This document shows, piece after piece, positions 60,032 through 64,000 of a stretch of 64,000 nt of DNA. A model generated the notes under the pieces. The model was not told the origin of the DNA. It searched no databases and saw only the letters and a program-made list of their open reading frames with translations. The DNA is taken from NCBI RefSeq assembly GCF_001949145.1, contig NW_019091385.1:175152-239151 (forward strand), given 5' to 3'. This DNA comes from Acanthaster planci (lineage: Eukaryota > Echinodermata > Asteroidea > Valvatida > Acanthasteridae). The stretch's first letter is position 1; each line of letters starts with the position of its first letter. Made by a program: the position numbers and the translations under genes.

Positions 60032-63000
60032 CTATGATTTGACACTAGGGAGAGAAGTACTTACATGCTGTCAAGTTGAGAGAAGTTGGTTGTCATGGCA
60101 GTGAAGAAAAGAAAATATAAATATGTTAATAGAATATAAAAATGTTAACATCTTGTTGATTTTAATGTTAAATTTGAACCTCAAATCACTGTGCTACTGT
60201 TGATCCAAGGTCTGCTTTCTTCAACTAAAAAACATCCAGATTTTTAACTGTAACAGTAATTACCTTCACAACGTCCACCCAATTCCAACCTCGTGGCATC
60301 TCTCCTTTGTAATCTGAGGCCAAAAAGAGATCAAAATCCTTTTCCAATGAGCCCTTTAATACACACGTACACACTGTCCCAATGTTACATGATATGTACA
60401 GCTTGTTCCACTCCAATGGCATTCCTATTTGCTCAACATGGGGACAAACGTGCGTGAGTTACACCTTCCAGCGACAAGCTGTAAAGCAGACGTGGAAATT
60501 GGATATTTCCTTCCAAGATTGGGCCCAGAAGTGTTTTCACAGGCCTTAATTTTTCAAGGTGTATGTGTCACATTTGACATCAAGATCCAAAATTCAAACA
60601 TGTAACAGGGTTCTGTGAATCTGCCTTCCTGATTTGGCTCAAACTTCTTACAATTTCAAGCCAATGGACCAAATTGCTTTTTTCTTCGCTGAAATTCCTG
60701 AAAAATTCTTTGGATTATACAAAGAACAAGCAAGGCATGTTTAAAAAATAATTCTGACAGTCAATATTTGTATATTTCAAATGTTGTACCTATTCCCATA
60801 GTCTTGGTTTACAATGATCAAAATCTACTAATCCAACCCCCTCCAATCCTTCAAAATCTACCAGAAGGTTTGGAGGCTTTTGTAGGATTGAGGAAGGAAG
60901 AATCCAGCCAACATTACTTTATGGGGTTTGATGACTCTTAAAAGTTCATGGAAGGTAGGGTGAAAGATTTTGGGAGATTCAGGATGGCTAGTAATTTCCT
61001 CTGGAGGTTTTAGGTGAAAGGCTCAGAGAGTTTGGGTGAATATGGTCCCAACTAAACCCACCTGTTCTGTTTGCCAGCTTCCGTTTCTGTGCTTTGGTCA
61101 ATATTTCCTTTTTTTCTTTTGTCTTAGATGCTGCAACTGATTCTGGTGTACTCTTTTTGTCTTCCTGCGTTCAAGTCAAAAGAACATTCTTTTTTCTTTT
61201 CTGTCAATTTCATCAATTAAAGGATGTCTTATATAATCAGATTTCTTATCTTAATGGATCAGGTTAAATATCACTGTTGATATGCACACTTTTGTTTACA
61301 GTTTGTTTATTTTGCTAGCATAATAAAAAGTTTCACCAACTTTGGAGCAGTAGAGATTACTCAAAAGAGAGCCACACTGCATGTGTGTACCGTACAGCGT
61401 ATGCATGGGTAATTTTCATCAGAATGTGCACAAATTTAAACTTCACTTATGACTGCTGAATGGGTACTTGTGTAGGGTATCCACAGGTAGAATGTTAAAG
61501 CTTATCACACCTTAATTTCTGGCGGCTCCTCTGTCTGTTCAGACATGAGGTCGTCCGCATTCTCTTTGGCCCATTCAAAGAGAGTATACGTCATTGCACT
61601 ACCCAACCATTGCTCTGCCTGTAAGCAAAAAAGGTCAGATTATGAGTGAAAAAGATAACTTTATAATGAAATTGATCGTTTCTTTGATGTGGCGTTCTTT
61701 ATGTTTCGAAAGTCTGATAGAAAAGACAGATACAGTAAAGCTAGTGCTATGCATCAGCAAAGATTTTTTGATCAAGACATTCCATCGTTACCTCAGCTTT
61801 GATCTTTTCAACCACACTGCAGCGCACACCGGACTGTCTGGTAAAGAAAAAACAAAAATATAAACTTGGTTCCTTGAGTCATGAAAGAATGACATGTAAT
61901 GTTTCTCCCTCTGCTGTAAACAACCAACCTCCCAGTTACTTCAAAATCTGCCTGGTGGTTGTGCAGTATAAGGAAGTAGGTATCGGTTGCTGGACAACCC
62001 TCGAAAGTTGTAGTTTAAAAATGATGTCCTTCAGTTGCTGTACTGAGGTAGACTTTGTAGGAATCAGTAAAGGTTTGTGGTAAAGGATGCCTCAGGTTGG
62101 AACTTAGAAATCAAACTAGATATTATTTGAGGATTTTGTTGGATTGAGGAAGGTAGAGCCAAGCCACTTCAACTCTACTAGAGATTAAATGCCTCTTGAG
62201 AACTGAAGTACAAAGACTATGCAGTTGGTTTCCTGCATAATGGAGGATTTTGTGGGATTCAGGAAGGTTACAAGTGAGAAAGCTACGGAAGTTATAGTCA
62301 AGGAACTTACAGGTGGTGGTTGTAGAAGGCGTCCAAGTTGATATCAGGCATTTCGTCAGGGTAATTGTCTCCCCATCTTATTTCCAACAGAAAGGATTTG
62401 TAATGACCCTCTGTACCTATCTGATAAAGAACGCGTGCATTTTCCAATCACAAGAAGCTGTAATTCCTGTGGACCAATCACCTTTGTCTGTAGAAACATA
62501 CTGTCCAATTAGCTGTGACTACACAAACATGTTATCCAATCAACTATCACTAGAAGTTTTCACAAAAATGCATTGTCCAAGCAGATGTGACTGAACAATG
62601 CATCGCAAACATACAGTCCAATCAGCTCTTACTGCATAAACTTCCTGTCCAATCACCTCTGATGACATAGACTCATTGTCCAATGTGATATAGCTTCACA
62701 AATATCTGGGCCAAACAGTTTTCAAAAAGGTTGTCATGGCAGAGTGTAGGCTGGAACTTGAAACAATTGTCAAAGTAGTCTGAGTAAGTCTCTTCTCACC
62801 AACTAGCAAATCTCTGTTGGTGTTCCGTGAGAAATATAAACAATGTATACTATACCCTGTATTGATAGCAATTCTCTATCTGTTTGAAGCATTCGTCTCC
62901 ATCATATATGGACAGCAGAACTTCTTTCTCTTCCTGAAATACACATGAAGAACAAAAAATGGAAAAATACTGCAGAAAGCTAGCCAGATGAATCTGATTA

Positions 63001-63207
63001 GTTGGCAAAGTTTCCATCAGAAAACACCACACAACTTATTAAAGACGGCCAGATAGCATGGATAGTTAGTACTTAGTACTTCTACAATTTTTTCCCCACA
63101 CCAAGCACTATTCATGTGCCTGAATACATCAACCGATTGTCCAACATTTCCATGATTCTGTCTGATGTTTTGTCTTTACTTACCTCTTGAGCCTCTTTAC
63201 AGGCCAT
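60032..63207 (-). CDS. RWDD4: RWDD4, RWD-domain protein 4, complete
   Basis: Coding exons 63184-63207, 62856-62933, 62312-62421, 61792-61837, 61511-61618, 61062-61164, 60264-60313 and 60032-60067 join in phase to 184 residues (human 188). The RWD domain (about 5-115) shows EVLLSIYDGDECF, CYQYRIG, FLLEIRWGDNYPDEMPDINL and the helical AMTYTLFEWAKEN. A basic stretch KAQKRKLANRT follows, then the family's conserved C-terminal GEMPRGWNWVDVVKH. RWD domains mediate protein interactions; the precise function of RWDD4 is not well established. The start is the only ATG that splices into the domain; exon 1 codes only eight residues. The last exon (HVSTSLPSVKS, then stop) is the least certain: it begins CATGTAAGT, so a strong donor lies three bases after the acceptor. 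Introns 2 and 5 carry a minisatellite and a related dispersed repeat. Confidence 0.94.
60860..61010. repeat. Dispersed repeat in RWDD4 intron 6, related to 62125-62290
   Basis: TTTGTAGGATTGAGGAAGG near the start and GGGAGATTCAGGATGG later both recur in intron 3 (TTTGTTGGATTGAGGAAGG and GGGATTCAGGAAGG at 62125-62290). The internal spacing is similar, so these are two copies of one element of about 150 bases. Confidence 0.5.
62125..62290. repeat. Dispersed repeat in RWDD4 intron 3, related to 60860-61010
   Basis: Second copy of the GGATTGAGGAAGG element, same orientation, ending about 20 bases from the exon 3 donor. Within the copy, GGATTTTGTTGGATTGAGGA and GGATTTTGTGGGATTCAGGA form an internal direct repeat. 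Confidence 0.5.
62440..62700 (+). repeat. CCAAT-containing minisatellite in RWDD4 intron 2
   Basis: Eight imperfect units, each carrying TCCAATCA or a close variant, at 62445, 62474, 62505, 62536, 62577, 62618, 62649 and 62680. Spacing is 29, 31, 31, 41, 41, 31, 31 bases, so the array uses two unit lengths. A typical unit reads TGTCCAATCAGCTGTGACT. Confidence 0.75.
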
Positions 63208-64000
63208 AATCGCGTTGTTTAACTTTAAAAAATTCAGTTCAAAATCGCAGAATCGGCAAGCGAGACCGCACGTCGCGAAAGATCGGGAAGTTCGCCAGTC
63301 TAGCTTGATGTACTCAACTCCCGCAAACTCGTGTGTGACGCCCTGACGTCGTTTGCTAAAACCTGTGGATTACATTTTCAGCCGATAAACTTCACAAAAA
63401 TGCGGTCAGCGATTTACCGCTGCAGTTGCCATCACAAATTGACGGGAACTTCTCTCTCTTTACGCATCCAACCTGTCTTCTTGTTTTATTTATCAAGAAT
63501 TCATTAGGCCATTAGTTCTTGGGCAGAACAGTGTACGGTAGTGTACACTCGTGCGTGGTACCGGGATGCTTCAAAATATAATGTTCACCATAAAAATTGT
63601 CCTTCGGTTTCGTAGCATTGAGGGCGCTAGTACATCGGTGATCATTCGCTTCTCCTCCAACTTGGTCGAGTGGAAATATTTCTGAGTCCAGTCTTCAGTT
63701 TTTACAAGACTGGGCCCAGTTTCATGAAAATAGCAGGAAAATAACTTATTAGCGAATCAAGTTGAACGTAATTCAACTACAAGACACTTTGTAGGCCCAC
63801 GATATTAGCCCTTCGGTCTCGCACTTTGTATAAGTGGTGAGCTATTTTGTGTGTTCCTGTCCATGAGTAATCGATCCATGGATTCTACGACATCGCGTGT
63901 CCAACAAATGAAAGCGGTCTGTGAATACATGTATTGCATTTTTCAGGGTGGGCTCTGTGTCTCAAGTTCAGTTGACGCAATCCGCTGGGCGGGCATACCA
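63208..64000. other. Upstream region of RWDD4
   Basis: About 790 bases to the end of the window. It is somewhat CpG-containing close to the RWDD4 start (63250-63420). I see no gene or TATA box. Confidence 0.5.

Overview
This is animal nuclear DNA: intron-rich genes with GT-AG junctions, tRNA-derived SINE sequence, foldback/MITE repeats, microsatellites and one 67-base run of N. The gene content (a nitric oxide synthase with no N-terminal PDZ exon, tandem Dispatched-like genes, motile-cilium genes) and the compact introns suggest an invertebrate deuterostome such as an echinoderm, hemichordate or amphioxus. The sequence alone does not settle which.

Layout. 604-3875 (-): 5' part of CFAP251/WDR66, a WD-repeat radial-spoke protein, running off the left edge. 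8018-24351 (-): a complete 23-exon nitric oxide synthase gene (1178 aa) with a TATA box upstream. 24500-35100: about 11 kb with no recognised gene, holding a diverged tandem duplication of about 1.7 kb and several foldback elements. 35619-38230 (-): complete IFT20 (4 exons, 132 aa). 39502-44413 and 46114-50749 (-): two tandem Dispatched-family RND/sterol-sensing-domain transporters with the same 4-exon structure. 53598-55452 (-): complete TMEM97 (3 exons, 187 aa). 56195-58610 (+): complete sedoheptulokinase SHPK (3 exons, 474 aa), head-to-head with TMEM97. 60032-63207 (-): complete RWDD4 (8 exons, 184 aa), tail-to-tail with SHPK.

I built the exon models by hand from splice signals, reading phase and family resemblance. 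Every internal junction closes in phase. One NOS intron needs a GC-AG junction. Another NOS donor site lies at the edge of a TA-flanked MITE.

These genes are not an operon and mostly act in unrelated processes: cilium (CFAP251, IFT20), NO signalling (NOS), export of lipid-modified ligands (Dispatched-like pair), sterol and ER biology (TMEM97), carbohydrate metabolism (SHPK). The most informative large-scale signal is linkage of NOS, IFT20 and TMEM97, which, from general knowledge, are also close together on human 17q11.2 (NOS2, IFT20, TMEM97). CFAP251 next to NOS recalls NOS1 and CFAP251 on human 12q24. I found no convincing novel multi-gene system. The unusual signals are mostly in gene structure and in repeats.
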